A stretch of 64,000 nt of DNA from Hyphomicrobiaceae bacterium. GTDB taxonomy: Bacteria > Pseudomonadota > Alphaproteobacteria > Rhizobiales > Xanthobacteraceae. The stretch is from contig CANJBX010000015.1 of assembly GCA_947472885.1 (NCBI GenBank), positions 1 through 64,000 of the forward strand, read 5' to 3'. The notes below the pieces were generated by a model, which saw only the letters and a program-made list of their open reading frames with translations, made no database searches and was not told where the DNA came from. The position numbers and the translations under genes were made by a program. Of the stretch, positions 48,672 through 58,590 are shown in pieces. The first letter of the stretch is position 1; every line of letters starts with the position of its first letter.

Positions 48672-49430
48672 ATGACGACTTTTTCGCCTGATACAGCCCT
48701 GGCCGGGCGCATCTCGCCCTCCCCGAACCACGATGCGCGCGCCGATGGCATCGCGGCAGATATTCTGCTGCTGCACTACACCGGCATGAAAAGCGCCGCG
48801 GACGCCGAGCGGCGGCTATGCGAAGCCGCATCGAAAGTGTCGTCGCACTATCTCGTCTATGAGGATGGCGCGGTCTGCCAGATGGTGCCGGAAGCCCGCC
48901 GTGCGTGGCACGCTGGCGTGTCGTCATGGCATGGCGCGACGGACATCAATTCGCATTCCATCGGTATCGAAATTGTGAACCCCGGTCATGAATTCGGCTA
49001 TCCGGAATTTCCGGGCGCGCAGATCGATGCCGTGGTCGCGCTGTGCGGCGATATCGTGAAGCGCCGCAATATCAAGCCCGAACGCGTGCTGGCGCATTCG
49101 GATATCGCGCCGTCGCGCAAGAACGATCCGGGCGAGAAATTCCCATGGGATAAACTCAACGCCGCCGGCGTCGGCCTGTGGCTTGAGCCGACGAAAATCG
49201 TTCCCGGTCCTGAGCTGGATCCCGGCGACCACGGCGAAATCGTATCGAGGTTACAATCATCGCTGAAGCAATTTGGCTACGGCATCGACGTCACCGGCAA
49301 CTACGACGACAAGACCAGGGATGTTGTCACCGCATTCCAGCGCCACTATCGCCCGGCGCGTGTCGATGGCCTCGCCGACCATTCCACGGTCGAGACGCTC
49401 AGGCGGCTGCTCGCCATGTTGAGGGCTTAA
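48672..49430 (+). CDS. N-acetylmuramoyl-L-alanine amidase (AmiD/AmpD type) with peptidoglycan-binding domain
   Basis: The 252-residue protein has an Amidase_2 zinc domain with LLLHYTGMKS (first His), SHSIGIEIVNPG and LAHSDIAPSRKNDPGEKFPW (second His and conserved tail). A C-terminal PG_binding_1 domain (SRLQSSLKQFGYGIDVTGNYD, VVTAFQRHYRP) follows. It cleaves the bond between MurNAc and L-Ala. No signal peptide or lipobox is visible, unlike secreted AmiD, which favours an AmpD-like role in muropeptide recycling, together with the Mpl-like gene at 13.1 kb. No ribosome site precedes the ATG. Confidence 0.88.
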   Translation: MTTFSPDTALAGRISPSPNHDARADGIAADILLLHYTGMKSAADAERRLCEAASKVSSHYLVYEDGAVCQMVPEARRAWHAGVSSWHGATDINSHSIGIEIVNPGHEFGYPEFPGAQIDAVVALCGDIVKRRNIKPERVLAHSDIAPSRKNDPGEKFPWDKLNAAGVGLWLEPTKIVPGPELDPGDHGEIVSRLQSSLKQFGYGIDVTGNYDDKTRDVVTAFQRHYRPARVDGLADHSTVETLRRLLAMLRA

Positions 49431-49496
49431 CCCTCTCACCCCGCTGTCGCGCAAAATATCAGCCGTGCTAGGCTGCATGTATTGCAGGGGCCTAGG

Positions 49497-50438
49497 ATGA
49501 AGCGTTGGTACTTCTGGTATTTCGGAATTCTGCTGGTACTGGCAGCATTGTCACAGATCGGCAGCGTTCTCGCCATTTCCTCGATGCTGGTTGTGCCGGG
49601 TATCGTGCTGGTCGGGGCCAACACGCTGCTGCTTTATTCGATTCTGCTGTTGCCGTTTTTCCTGCGCCCGCATGAAATGCTGGAGAAACCCATCAAGGCC
49701 GCATTTGCGGTTGCGCCCGCCCTCATTGTCGCATTCGGATTGCCGCAGCTTGCGCAGTCGCGGCGCGATACATTCATCGCCCGTCAGCAGATCGAGGATT
49801 TCGACCGGGGCACGCCGGCGTCGAAAGTAGGCACGATTACATTTGCGGTCGCGCGTACGGCAGATCTCACATGCAGCGATGTCTGCGAGCGGCTGCTCTA
49901 CAATGGCGAAGTCGATAGGGTCGTGAAAGCCTACTTCGACAATTCCGCGCTGCAGGGCACGCCGCAGACGGTTGCCTATCGTGTCCAGAAACAAACTGCT
50001 TGCGAACGCGGATCAGGGGCACCAGGCGCTTATTCCGCCGGTGCGCGGGCACGCATGCAGGCAGGCGAATGTATCGTGCGCGAACCAAACGCCGGCATTG
50101 ACGCCACAGACGCCACGATTGCCGAGTGGCCGGCCTATTACAGCGGCGGACTGTGGCGCGATCCACGCGACGACAATGACCGTTTGCTGTTCGATCTCAC
50201 CAGCATCCAAGTCGTGACGCTATTCGCAGGCGGGCCGCGCAACGGCAAACCCATCCTGCGCCGCACGACCGTCGTCGCAAGCGCCGCAGCATCACCGCTG
50301 CATGTCACGACGACGAACAACGCCTTTTCGCCCGAACTGATGATCGCAACCCGCAGCGCGCCCTATTCCGGCTACGCCATGGAGCAGGTGCTCAAGCAGA
50401 AGCTCGGCTTTCGGCTGGCCGAAGTCGCCAATCCTTAA
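49497..50438 (+). CDS. membrane protein of unknown function
   Basis: The 313-residue protein has three hydrophobic segments near the N-terminus (residues about 6-24, 28-55 and 68-85). A soluble domain of about 220 residues follows, with four or more cysteines (TCSDVC, TACERG, GECIV). No family is recognised. The ATG at 49497 follows GGGG and AGG. It ends about 60 bases before the RNase P RNA. Confidence 0.7.
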   Translation: MKRWYFWYFGILLVLAALSQIGSVLAISSMLVVPGIVLVGANTLLLYSILLLPFFLRPHEMLEKPIKAAFAVAPALIVAFGLPQLAQSRRDTFIARQQIEDFDRGTPASKVGTITFAVARTADLTCSDVCERLLYNGEVDRVVKAYFDNSALQGTPQTVAYRVQKQTACERGSGAPGAYSAGARARMQAGECIVREPNAGIDATDATIAEWPAYYSGGLWRDPRDDNDRLLFDLTSIQVVTLFAGGPRNGKPILRRTTVVASAAASPLHVTTTNNAFSPELMIATRSAPYSGYAMEQVLKQKLGFRLAEVANP

Positions 50439-50499
50439 TTCCACAACCATGATTGCGCCCGCCGCTTGACGGCGGCGGCGCGGCATCCCATGCCTATGG

Positions 50500-50906
50500 G
50501 GTCAGTCGGCTGGACGGCCGCTCGCTCCTACGCCGAAAGGTGGCGCGAGAGGAAAGTCCGGGCTCCATGGACATACGGTGCCGGATAACGTCCGGCGGGG
50601 GCGACCCCAGGGACAGTGCCACAGAGAACAGACCGCCGCGGTGCGTAGTGTTTTGCCGCGGTAAGGGTGAAACGGTGAGGTAAGAGCTCACCGCGCTTCC
50701 AGCAATGGCGGCGGCACGGCAAACCCCACCGGGAGCAAGACCGAATAGGGACGGCGCAGGCGGCGCAAGCCAACTGGGATCTGTGTCCAGATCTGGCCGT
50801 CCGGGTAGGTTGCAGGAGGCGTCAGGCAACTGGCGTCCCAGAGGAATGGTCGTCACGCACGGGGCAACCGGTGCCATACAGAACCCGGCTTACAGGCTGA
50901 CTGATT
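50500..50906 (+). ncRNA. rnpB: RNase P RNA, bacterial type A
   Basis: The RNA component of the tRNA 5'-processing ribozyme is recognisable from GAGAGGAAAGTCCGGGCTC (P3/P4 left) and the matching ACAGAACCCGGCTTA near the 3' end (P4 right). The J-region words GGTAAGGGTGAAACGGTG and AGACCGAATAGGG are also present. The ends pair (TCAGTC at 50502 with GACTGA at about 50899) to form P1. A TTGACG at 50466 may be the -35 box. Boundaries are accurate to a few bases. Confidence 0.95.
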
Positions 50907-50913
50907 GTTAAGA

Positions 50914-50952
50914 GGGCTCGGCGGCAACACCGCCGGGCCCTCACCAATTTTG
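50914..50952 (+). terminator. rho-independent terminator of rnpB
   Basis: An 11-bp stem (GGGCTCGGCGG at 50914-50924 with CCGCCGGGCCC at 50930-50940, one G-U pair) with a five-base loop follows the P1 end by a few bases. It is trailed by TCACCAATTTT. Confidence 0.75.
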
Positions 50953-51037
50953 CGACGACGTTGATGCGCTTTTCCATTCCGACTCGTCTATGGGAAGTCA
51001 GCGACGGTGATTATCGGCCTGCGCTCGCGTCGACGAA

Positions 51038-51508
51038 CTAATTGCCGGAGATTCTTCGGCGTCGACGTCTTTGAGACGCCAAATCCACAATGAGGACCAA
51101 GCAAGTTATTCCCAACCAGCCGCCAGCCAGGTCCATTGCAGGGACCTGAGACTGATGGTTCTCTTTATTTTTTCTACATCGGTCCAACTCGCAATTCCAC
51201 GCGTCAGATCCATTTTTTAAAAAAGCAATAGGTTCTCGAAAGCGAGCGACTTCATCTAGAAAACCGATAGCTGGTATCGATGCAAATCCGATGGAGGCAG
51301 CGACAGCGAGGCTCTGCACGAACGATCTCAGCTTGGGCCAGACAAAAGCAAAAAAAAACACTAAGAGAAGAACAAGGCTAACAACCAAGTTCAGGATGCC
51401 AAATTCCTCTGGCGCGACAAACAGTGATACCGCTACTGCCACAATTGCTGCAGCAAGTGCAGCGATATCAGTGTTGTCCTGCGTTTCAGTCTGACGATTG
51501 TCACTCAC
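51038..51508 (-). CDS. small membrane protein in a lower-GC patch
   Basis: The 156-residue protein has two membrane segments near the N-terminus (IAALAAAIVAVAVSLFVA and a second ending FFFAFVWP) and another near IGFASIPAIGFL. A polar stretch with two cysteines (NCELDRCRKN), a further hydrophobic segment (GGWLGITCLVLIVDLA) and an Arg-rich tail follow. No family is recognised. The DNA is visibly more AT-rich than its neighbours, with runs of A and T. It lies directly after rnpB and before a TRAP gene cluster. Confidence 0.5.
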   Translation of the reverse strand: MSDNRQTETQDNTDIAALAAAIVAVAVSLFVAPEEFGILNLVVSLVLLLVFFFAFVWPKLRSFVQSLAVAASIGFASIPAIGFLDEVARFREPIAFLKNGSDAWNCELDRCRKNKENHQSQVPAMDLAGGWLGITCLVLIVDLASQRRRRRRISGN

Positions 51509-51516
51509 CTTGATCC

Positions 51517-52497
51517 TTACATTTTCTTATACGCATCGATCACCGCCTGCCCGTCGGCGCCCGCGCGCTTGAGCCAGTCCGCGGTAAGCTGATCGCCGAC
51601 CTTCTTGAGATCGTCCTTCAGCTTGTCGCTCGGCGGCTGCACCTTCATGCCACGCGCCTTCATTTCGCTCATGTAGAACGCCGTCTTGTCCTGCGACATT
51701 TTCCAACCGCGTTCTTCGGCGGCAGCAGCGGCTTTCAACACCGCGTCCTGCACCGGCTTGTCGAGCGCATCGAACGCCGCCTTGTTCACGAAGGTGATGT
51801 TCTTCGGGAGCCAGGCCTGCGTGTCGTAATAGTAGCTGAGCGACTCCCATACCTTGGTGTCGTAGCCCGTCGCCGACGACGTCATGAACGCATTGACGAC
51901 GCCGGTCGCCAGTGCCTGCGGCAGTTCGGCGGCCTGGATCGTCACCGGCTGCGCGCCGACGATCTCGGCGATGCGCGATGTGCCGGCGTTGTAGGCGCGC
52001 CACTTCAGGCCTTTCATGTCGGCGGTCGAGTTGATCTCGCTCTTGGAGAAAATGCCCTGCGGTGGCCATGCCACCGAGAACAGGACCATCAGCCCCTGCC
52101 CGGCAAGTTTCTTTTCCGTCGCCGGCTTTGAGGCCAGCCACAGTTTCCTGGCGTCGGCAAAGCTCGTCGCAAGGAACGGCACCACGTCGATGCCGAACAC
52201 CGGGTCCTCGTTCTCGTGCAGCGAGATCAGCACTTCGCCGACCTGCGCCTGCCCCGTTTGCACGGCGCGCTTGATTTCCGGTGCCTTGAACAGTGACGCA
52301 CCGGCATGAACGGTGATTTGCAGCTTGCCGCCGGTGGCTTCGGCGACGTCCTTTGCGAACGCCATCAGGTTTTCGCTGTGGAAGTTATCGGCCGCGTAGG
52401 CCGCCGGCAGATTCCACTTGGTTTGCGCCGAAGCAGGCAACGTCGCAAGCAGCCCGGCAACGCCGGCAAGCAGCAAGGTCATTCTGGAGATTTTCAT
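51517..52497 (-). CDS. TRAP transporter substrate-binding protein DctP
   Basis: The 326-residue periplasmic receptor has a signal peptide (LLLAGVAGLLATLPASAQ) and the DctP fold: WNLPAAYAADNFHSENLMAFAKDV, the GEVLISLHENEDPVFGIDV region and MKGLKWRAYN with the conserved Arg that binds the substrate carboxylate. Substrate specificity cannot be predicted. It lies last in a receptor, large permease, small permease set on the minus strand. Confidence 0.92.
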   Translation of the reverse strand: MKISRMTLLLAGVAGLLATLPASAQTKWNLPAAYAADNFHSENLMAFAKDVAEATGGKLQITVHAGASLFKAPEIKRAVQTGQAQVGEVLISLHENEDPVFGIDVVPFLATSFADARKLWLASKPATEKKLAGQGLMVLFSVAWPPQGIFSKSEINSTADMKGLKWRAYNAGTSRIAEIVGAQPVTIQAAELPQALATGVVNAFMTSSATGYDTKVWESLSYYYDTQAWLPKNITFVNKAAFDALDKPVQDAVLKAAAAAEERGWKMSQDKTAFYMSEMKARGMKVQPPSDKLKDDLKKVGDQLTADWLKRAGADGQAVIDAYKKM

Positions 52498-52517
52498 TTT
52501 CGCCCCTCCTGTTATTT

Positions 52518-53828
52518 TCAATTCGGGAAAGCCATCCGCGGCAGCACCATCACGATATCAGGAAACACCGTAATGATCGCCACCGCGGCAACCAGCAAAA
52601 AGAAGAACGGCAGCGCGGCTCGCGCCACCGTGTTGGAATCCTTACCGCTCATGGTTTGCAGCACGAACAGGTTGAATCCGACCGGCGGCGACACTTCCGC
52701 CATCTCGACCACCAGCACGACAAATATTCCAAACCAGACGAGATCGAAGCCCGCCTGCTTGATCATCGGAATGACGATGGTTGTCGTCAGCACGATCATC
52801 GAAATGCCATCGAGCGCGGTACCCAGCACAATATACATCACCGTCAGCGCCGCGATTAGCGCATAGGGGCTCAGGCCAAAGCTGCCGACCCACGAGGCCA
52901 GCGCCTGCGGAATGCCAGTGTAGGCCATCGACGTGGACATATACGACGCGCCGGCGAGGATCAGCATGATCATGCAGGTGACGCGCGTTGCGCCCATCAC
53001 GCTCGCCCAGAACGAGGGCCAGTCGAGCATGTCATGCCACCATGCAATCGCAAGCGAACCCAGCACGCCCCACGCGGCGCATTCGGTCGCAGTCGCCCAA
53101 CCGAATAACAGCGACGCGAACACCAGACCGATCAGCAGCATCGTTGGCATCAGCTTGGCGGATTCGCGCAGCTTCTCGCGCAACGGCATCGGCGGATCGC
53201 GCGGCGGCGTTTTCTCTGGATTCAGCAGCGACCAGACGATGATGTAGCCGGAATACAGGACCATCACGAGCAGGCCCGGCAGGAATCCCGCAAGAAAAAC
53301 CTGGATGATCGAGACATTCGCCGCGACGGCGTAAATCACCATCATGATCGACGGCGGAATGAGAATGCCGAGCGTACCAGCGCCCGCGAGCGAGCCAAGC
53401 GAAATCATCTCGTCGTAGCCGCGCTTTTTCAGTTCCGGCAGCGCGATCTTGGCGACCGTCGCGCAGGTCGCAGCAGACGAACCCGACACCGAGCCGAAAA
53501 TGCCGCAGGCCAGCACGTTCACATGCATCAGGCGACCCGGCAGCCAGTTCAGCCATGGCGCAAGGCCACGGAACATTTCCTCTGACAGTTTCGTGCGAAA
53601 AAGAATTTCGCCCATCCAGATGAACAGCGGCAGCGCCGCCAGCGTCCACGACGCGCTATTGCCCCAGATCGTCGTCGCCAGCACAGGACCGGCCGGAATA
53701 TTGCCGCCGACATACTGCATGCCGACATAACCGCATGCCATCAGCGCAATCGCGATCCAGACGCCGCCCGCAAGCAGCACCGCAAGCAGGGCGAGCAACA
53801 CCAGCGAGATCTGGACCAGTTCAAGCAA
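52518..53828 (-). CDS. TRAP transporter large permease DctM
   Basis: The 436-residue integral membrane protein carries the TRAP large-subunit pattern: about a dozen helices, ACGIFGSVSGSSAATCATVAK (sodium-binding re-entrant region), and a second inverted repeat with LGTALDGISMIVLTTTIVIPM. The C-terminal EVSPPVGFNLFVLQTMSG segment is also present. It moves substrate across the inner membrane driven by sodium. It overlaps no gene and sits two bases from the small subunit. Confidence 0.95.
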   Translation of the reverse strand: MLELVQISLVLLALLAVLLAGGVWIAIALMACGYVGMQYVGGNIPAGPVLATTIWGNSASWTLAALPLFIWMGEILFRTKLSEEMFRGLAPWLNWLPGRLMHVNVLACGIFGSVSGSSAATCATVAKIALPELKKRGYDEMISLGSLAGAGTLGILIPPSIMMVIYAVAANVSIIQVFLAGFLPGLLVMVLYSGYIIVWSLLNPEKTPPRDPPMPLREKLRESAKLMPTMLLIGLVFASLLFGWATATECAAWGVLGSLAIAWWHDMLDWPSFWASVMGATRVTCMIMLILAGASYMSTSMAYTGIPQALASWVGSFGLSPYALIAALTVMYIVLGTALDGISMIVLTTTIVIPMIKQAGFDLVWFGIFVVLVVEMAEVSPPVGFNLFVLQTMSGKDSNTVARAALPFFFLLVAAVAIITVFPDIVMVLPRMAFPN

Positions 53829-53830
53829 CG

Positions 53831-54373
53831 CTACACTCCGCTCTGGATGGCTTGCTCGATGACCTCTTCGGCGGTCTGCGGCTTGGGTTTTTCGTAGCGC
53901 GGAGGATGGCCCGAAATCACATGAACAAACTCATCGACGAAAGCGATCAGCAGGATGACGAGGCCGCCGGAATAGCCGAGTTGCGGAATCCACAACGGCA
54001 CGGCCAGCACGCCCTGCGCCATGTCATGGAAGCGCCAGGAGTCCCAGGTCATGCGCGCCGCGTGCCAGGCAAAGAACGCGATGAATCCGGTACCAATAAC
54101 CAGTGCGAAGATTTCAAAGTACCAGCGCCGCCGCCCTTCGATCAGGTCAATCAGCAGGCCGACCCGGATCATCTCGCCGGATCGGAACGTATGGGCGAGG
54201 CCGAGAAACGACATCGCCGCCATGCACCATGCGACAAGGTCGTCGCCTGCCGGAATATTGATGCCAAGCGGCCGCCCCAGCGACAACAGCATCATCAGGA
54301 TAAAAATAAGGAGCAGAAATCCACCAGCGGCGAAACCGGCAAACAGATAGAGACGATCCAGAAATACGCGCAT
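53831..54373 (-). CDS. TRAP transporter small permease DctQ
   Basis: The 180-residue protein has four membrane helices and the DctQ motif [34 protein letters not shown], of which the SGEMIRV part is characteristic. The start [11 protein letters not shown] at 54373 is chosen because the first helix follows directly. It is divergent from the oxoprolinase gene across only about 50 bases, so the two promoters must share or overlap. Confidence 0.9.
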   Translation of the reverse strand: MRVFLDRLYLFAGFAAGGFLLLIFILMMLLSLGRPLGINIPAGDDLVAWCMAAMSFLGLAHTFRSGEMIRVGLLIDLIEGRRRWYFEIFALVIGTGFIAFFAWHAARMTWDSWRFHDMAQGVLAVPLWIPQLGYSGGLVILLIAFVDEFVHVISGHPPRYEKPKPQTAEEVIEQAIQSGV

Positions 54374-54425
54374 GATGTATGATGACCGGCGAAGCCGGTG
54401 GATGGCAAGGCGAATGCGGGTGCAG

Positions 54426-57400
54426 ATGGCGGGCGGCGGCAATAAAAGCTGGGATTTCTGGATCGACCGGGGCGGCACGTTCACCGACATCATCGGGCGG
54501 CGGCCGGACGGGACGCTGGTTGCGCACAAGCTGCTGTCCGAAAACCCCGAAGCCTACCGCGACGCCGCCGTCCACGGCATCCGCACCCTCCTCGGCCTCA
54601 AGCACGGCGATCCCATTCCCCCAAACGCCGTAGGTGCGATCAAGATGGGCACCACCGTCGCCACCAATGCGCTGCTGGAACGCAAGGGCGAGCGCACGCT
54701 GCTGGTGACGACCAAGGGTTTCCGCGACGCGCTCAAGATCGGCTATCAGGCGCGACCCAAGATTTTTGCGAAACACATCATCAAACCGGACGTATTGTTC
54801 GACCGTGTGATCGAGATCGACGAACGCGTGCGCGCCGACGGCACGGTTGAACAAGCGTCGAACCTTTCAGTCGTACTCGGACAGCTCGCCGAAGCGAAGT
54901 CCGACGGCATCAATGCCGTCGCCATCGTGTTCATGCATGCCTATCGCTATCCTGAGCACGAAATCCAGGTTGCGACGCTGGCGCGCAAACTGGGCTTCGC
55001 ACAGGTTTCCGTCAGCCATGAAGTCTCGCCGCTGATCAAGCTGGTCGGGCGCGGCGATACAACCGTTGTAGACGCCTACCTGTCGCCGATCCTGCGGCGC
55101 TATGTAGAGACTGTGGCCAGCGAACTCGGTGCCGGCGAAGATGAAGCCACTCGCCTGATGTTCATGATGTCGTCCGGCGGCCTCACCGCCGCCGAACTGT
55201 TCCAGGGCAAGGACGCCATTCTCTCCGGCCCCGCCGGCGGCGTGGTCGGCATGGCCCAGACCGGACACGAGGCCGGTTTCGACCGCCTGATCGGTTTCGA
55301 CATGGGCGGCACCTCGACCGATGTTTCTCACTTCGACGGCGAGTACGAACGCGCCTTCGAAACCGAAGTCGCGGGCGTGCGCATGCGTGCGCCCATGATG
55401 CTCATTCATACGGTTGCGGCCGGCGGCGGCTCGATCCTGCATTTCGACGGCACGCGCTTTCGCGTCGGCCCCGACAGCGCGGGCGCCAACCCCGGCCCGA
55501 AGTGCTACCGCCGCGGCGGGCCGCTTGCCGTCACCGATGCCAATGTGATGGCCGGCAAACTCATGCCAGACTTCTTTCCGAAGATTTTTGGCACCGCACA
55601 GAATAAACCGCTCGATGCGGACGCCGTGCGCAGAGGATTTACCGCGCTCGCCGATGAAACCGGCCGCACGCCGGAAGACGCTGCCGACGGCTTCATCAAG
55701 ATCGCCGTCGAGAACATGGCCAATGCGATCAAGAAAATCTCGGTACAGCGCGGCTATGACGTCACGCGCTATGCGCTGAACTGCTTTGGTGGCGCCGGCG
55801 GCCAGCATGCCTGCCTCGTCGCCGATTCACTCGGCATGACCAAAGTGCTGATCCATCCCTATTCGTCGCTGTTGTCGGCCTACGGCATGGGCCTCGCCGA
55901 TATTCGCTCAACGCGGCAGCAGGCGATCGAAGAACCGTTTGGCGATGCTGCGCTGATGGCGTTGAAAGAAGTCGGAGAGCGGCTTTCCATCGAAACGCGC
56001 AACGAGGTCGCCGGACAGGGCGTACCGGCACAAGACATCTCGATCCATGTTCGCGCGCACGTCCGCTACGCCGGAACAGATACCGCGATTGTCGTGCCGG
56101 CGTCGTCAACGCTCGCCGACATGCAAGCAACATTCGAAACTGCACACAAATCCCGCTTTGGGTTCATCGATACATCCAAACAACTCGTCGTCGAAGCCGT
56201 TTCGGTCGAGGCCGTTGGCGGCGGCGCCAAATTCTCCGAACCCAAGGCCGAGACAACCTCAGCGCCCCTTCCCGCCCCCGCCCGCCAGACGCGTTTCTAC
56301 TCGGACGGTTCATGGCACGACGCCAGCGTGTTTACGCGCGATCAGCTCGCACCCGGCCACAAGGTTAATGGCCCCGCCATCGTCATCGAACCGCACCAGA
56401 CCGTCGTGGTCGAACCCGGCTGGCGCGCCGAGATCACAGCAAAGAACCATCTGGTGCTGGAGCGCACTGTGGCGCTCGTGCGCGCGCATTCCATCGGCAC
56501 CCATGCCGATCCGGTCATGCTGGAAATATTCAATAACCTGTTCATGTCGATTGCCGAACAGATGGGCGTATCGCTGCAGAACACCGCCTATTCGGTCAAT
56601 ATCAAGGAGCGGCTGGACTTCTCCTGCGCAGTGTTTTCCGCCGACGGCACCTTGGTCGCCAACGCGCCCCACATGCCGGTGCACCTTGGCTCGATGGACC
56701 GTTCGGTCGAGACCGTCATCCGCGACAACAAGGGTAACGTAGCGCCGGGCGACGTGTTCGCGATCAACGCCCCCTACAACGGCGGCACACATCTGCCGGA
56801 CATCACGGTATGCACGCCGGTGTTCGACGATGCGCAGCAGAACATCCTGTTCTGGGTTGCCTCGCGCGGCCACCACGCCGACGTCGGCGGCATCTCGCCG
56901 GGATCGATGTCGCCGAACGCCACGAACATCGAGCAGGAAGGCATCTATATCGACAACTTCAAGTTGCTCGACCGTGGTCGTTTCCGGGAGCGCGAACTCG
57001 ATGCGCTGCTAACAGGCGGAAAATATCCGGCGCGCAATGCGTCCCAGAACATCAACGACCTCAAGGCGCAGATCGCGGCCAACGAGAAAGGCACGCAGGA
57101 ACTGCGCAAGATGGTGGCGCAATTCACCCTGCCGGTCGTGAAAGCCTACATGCAGCACGTTCAGGACAACGCCGCCGAGAGCGTGCGCCGCGTGATCGAC
57201 CGCCTGCACGACTCGGCGTTTTCCTACGAGATGGATCAGGGCACCGTGATCAAGGTGAAGATCACTGTGGACAAGACAAAGCGCGAGGCAACTGTCGATT
57301 TCACCGGCACGTCGCCGCAACAGCCGACCAACTTCAACGCGCCGGAGCCGGTGACGCGCGCCGCCGTGCTTTATGTCTTCCGCATGATGGTGGACGACGA

Positions 57401-58067
57401 CATCCCCATTAATGCCGGCTGCTTGCGGCCGATCAATATCGTGATCCCGGAAAAGTCGATGCTGTCGCCGGAATATCCAGCAGCCGTCGTCGCGGGTAAT
57501 GTCGAGACATCGCAAGCCGTAACGAACTGCCTGTTCGGCGCGCTGGGCGCACTCGCCGCCGCACAAGGCACCATGAATAATCTCAACTTCGGCAACGCCA
57601 AATATCAGTATTACGAAACGATCTGTTCCGGCTCGCCCGCAGGATCGGGCTTCCCCGGCACCGACGCCGTGCATACGCACATGACCAACACGCGCCTCAC
57701 CGACCCGGAAATTCTGGAATTCCGCTATCCGGTGGTGCTGGAGGATTTCCATATCCGCAAAGGCTCCGGTGGGCGCGGCGAATGGAATGCCGGTGATGGC
57801 ATCCGCCGCACCATCCGCTTCCTTGAAAAAATGGACTGCACCATATTGTCAGGACACCGCCGCGTGCGGCCCTTCGGACTTGCCGGCGGCGAAGCCGGTC
57901 AGGTTGGCGAAAATTCCGTGCGCCGCAAGGACGGCCATGTTGAAAAACTGCAAGGCTGCGACGCCACCGTGATCGACGCCGCCGAAGCCGTCATTATCCA
58001 ATCCCCGACCGCGGGCGGGTACGGTGATCCGCGTAAAAATCCCATCAATGGCAGAACCGGGGATTAA
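54426..58067 (+). CDS. fused hydantoinase A/B (5-oxoprolinase type) enzyme
   Basis: The protein is 1213 residues and combines HyuA and HyuB in one chain. The HyuA part has the ATPase start [39 protein letters not shown] and [13 protein letters not shown]. The HyuB part starts near [20 protein letters not shown] and has [31 protein letters not shown] and [13 protein letters not shown]. Fused enzymes of this size are typical of ATP-dependent 5-oxoprolinases; N-methylhydantoinase or acetophenone carboxylase activity is possible. The ATG at 54426 begins the conserved part; several upstream ATGs are in frame. It is divergent from a TRAP transporter that may import its substrate. Confidence 0.9.
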   Translation: MAGGGNKSWDFWIDRGGTFTDIIGRRPDGTLVAHKLLSENPEAYRDAAVHGIRTLLGLKHGDPIPPNAVGAIKMGTTVATNALLERKGERTLLVTTKGFRDALKIGYQARPKIFAKHIIKPDVLFDRVIEIDERVRADGTVEQASNLSVVLGQLAEAKSDGINAVAIVFMHAYRYPEHEIQVATLARKLGFAQVSVSHEVSPLIKLVGRGDTTVVDAYLSPILRRYVETVASELGAGEDEATRLMFMMSSGGLTAAELFQGKDAILSGPAGGVVGMAQTGHEAGFDRLIGFDMGGTSTDVSHFDGEYERAFETEVAGVRMRAPMMLIHTVAAGGGSILHFDGTRFRVGPDSAGANPGPKCYRRGGPLAVTDANVMAGKLMPDFFPKIFGTAQNKPLDADAVRRGFTALADETGRTPEDAADGFIKIAVENMANAIKKISVQRGYDVTRYALNCFGGAGGQHACLVADSLGMTKVLIHPYSSLLSAYGMGLADIRSTRQQAIEEPFGDAALMALKEVGERLSIETRNEVAGQGVPAQDISIHVRAHVRYAGTDTAIVVPASSTLADMQATFETAHKSRFGFIDTSKQLVVEAVSVEAVGGGAKFSEPKAETTSAPLPAPARQTRFYSDGSWHDASVFTRDQLAPGHKVNGPAIVIEPHQTVVVEPGWRAEITAKNHLVLERTVALVRAHSIGTHADPVMLEIFNNLFMSIAEQMGVSLQNTAYSVNIKERLDFSCAVFSADGTLVANAPHMPVHLGSMDRSVETVIRDNKGNVAPGDVFAINAPYNGGTHLPDITVCTPVFDDAQQNILFWVASRGHHADVGGISPGSMSPNATNIEQEGIYIDNFKLLDRGRFRERELDALLTGGKYPARNASQNINDLKAQIAANEKGTQELRKMVAQFTLPVVKAYMQHVQDNAAESVRRVIDRLHDSAFSYEMDQGTVIKVKITVDKTKREATVDFTGTSPQQPTNFNAPEPVTRAAVLYVFRMMVDDDIPINAGCLRPINIVIPEKSMLSPEYPAAVVAGNVETSQAVTNCLFGALGALAAAQGTMNNLNFGNAKYQYYETICSGSPAGSGFPGTDAVHTHMTNTRLTDPEILEFRYPVVLEDFHIRKGSGGRGEWNAGDGIRRTIRFLEKMDCTILSGHRRVRPFGLAGGEAGQVGENSVRRKDGHVEKLQGCDATVIDAAEAVIIQSPTAGGYGDPRKNPINGRTGD

Positions 58068-58132
58068 CGCTGTTGCGGCTTTTGGCGCTGCAAACGCCTC
58101 GCATCCCGCCCGCAAGCGATTAACATTATGTC

Positions 58133-58513
58133 ATGAAGATTCGCCTGTGCACCACGCTTGCACTCCTCGCCGCAACGGCTTGCGGCAGCGCAGCCGCGCG
58201 GGCTGCGACCTATCCCGTCAGCGGCTCATGGACCTACGAAAACGCATCCGAAAAAGGCCCGGCGAAAAGCTGTGGCAAGCGCAACATGCGCTTTGAAGGC
58301 AACCTGCGTTACGACACGGGTTCGGGTGTGCCGGAATACAAGAACGTCTCGGTGCGGCCTTCGGGACCTGCGACCTCAGCCGTCGCCGATGAATTCTTCA
58401 CCGGCATGATGCGCGGCCGCGTGTATTACAGCCTGCGTATCGTTGATCCCGACCACATTGAACTGAAGCTCGACAAGACCGGCGGCACGACCTTGCTGCG
58501 ACGCTGCGGCTGA
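58133..58513 (+). CDS. small secreted protein of unknown function
   Basis: The 126-residue protein has a clear signal peptide (LCTTLALLAATACGSAAARA) and a mature part with SGSWTYENAS, a C-G-K-R-N turn and a terminal cysteine (LRRCG). The two cysteines (residues about 47 and 125) could form a disulfide. No family name is supported. It lies 65 bases after the hydantoinase gene and converges on the Tim44-domain gene. Confidence 0.65.
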   Translation: MKIRLCTTLALLAATACGSAAARAATYPVSGSWTYENASEKGPAKSCGKRNMRFEGNLRYDTGSGVPEYKNVSVRPSGPATSAVADEFFTGMMRGRVYYSLRIVDPDHIELKLDKTGGTTLLRRCG

Positions 58514-58531
58514 CGTCATTCATCCCGTCTC

Positions 58532-58572
58532 ACAAAAGAAAAATGGCGCGGAGCCTGAGCCCCGCGCCATTC
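58532..58572 (-). terminator. rho-independent terminator of the Tim44-domain gene
   Basis: ATGGCGCGG (58543-58551) pairs with CCGCGCCAT (58562-58570). On the minus strand the stem is followed by TTTTCTTTTGT, 20 bases after the gene's stop. The stem is symmetrical enough to act on the facing gene too. Confidence 0.7.
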
Positions 58573-58590
58573 GATTCTTGCAGACAGCGA

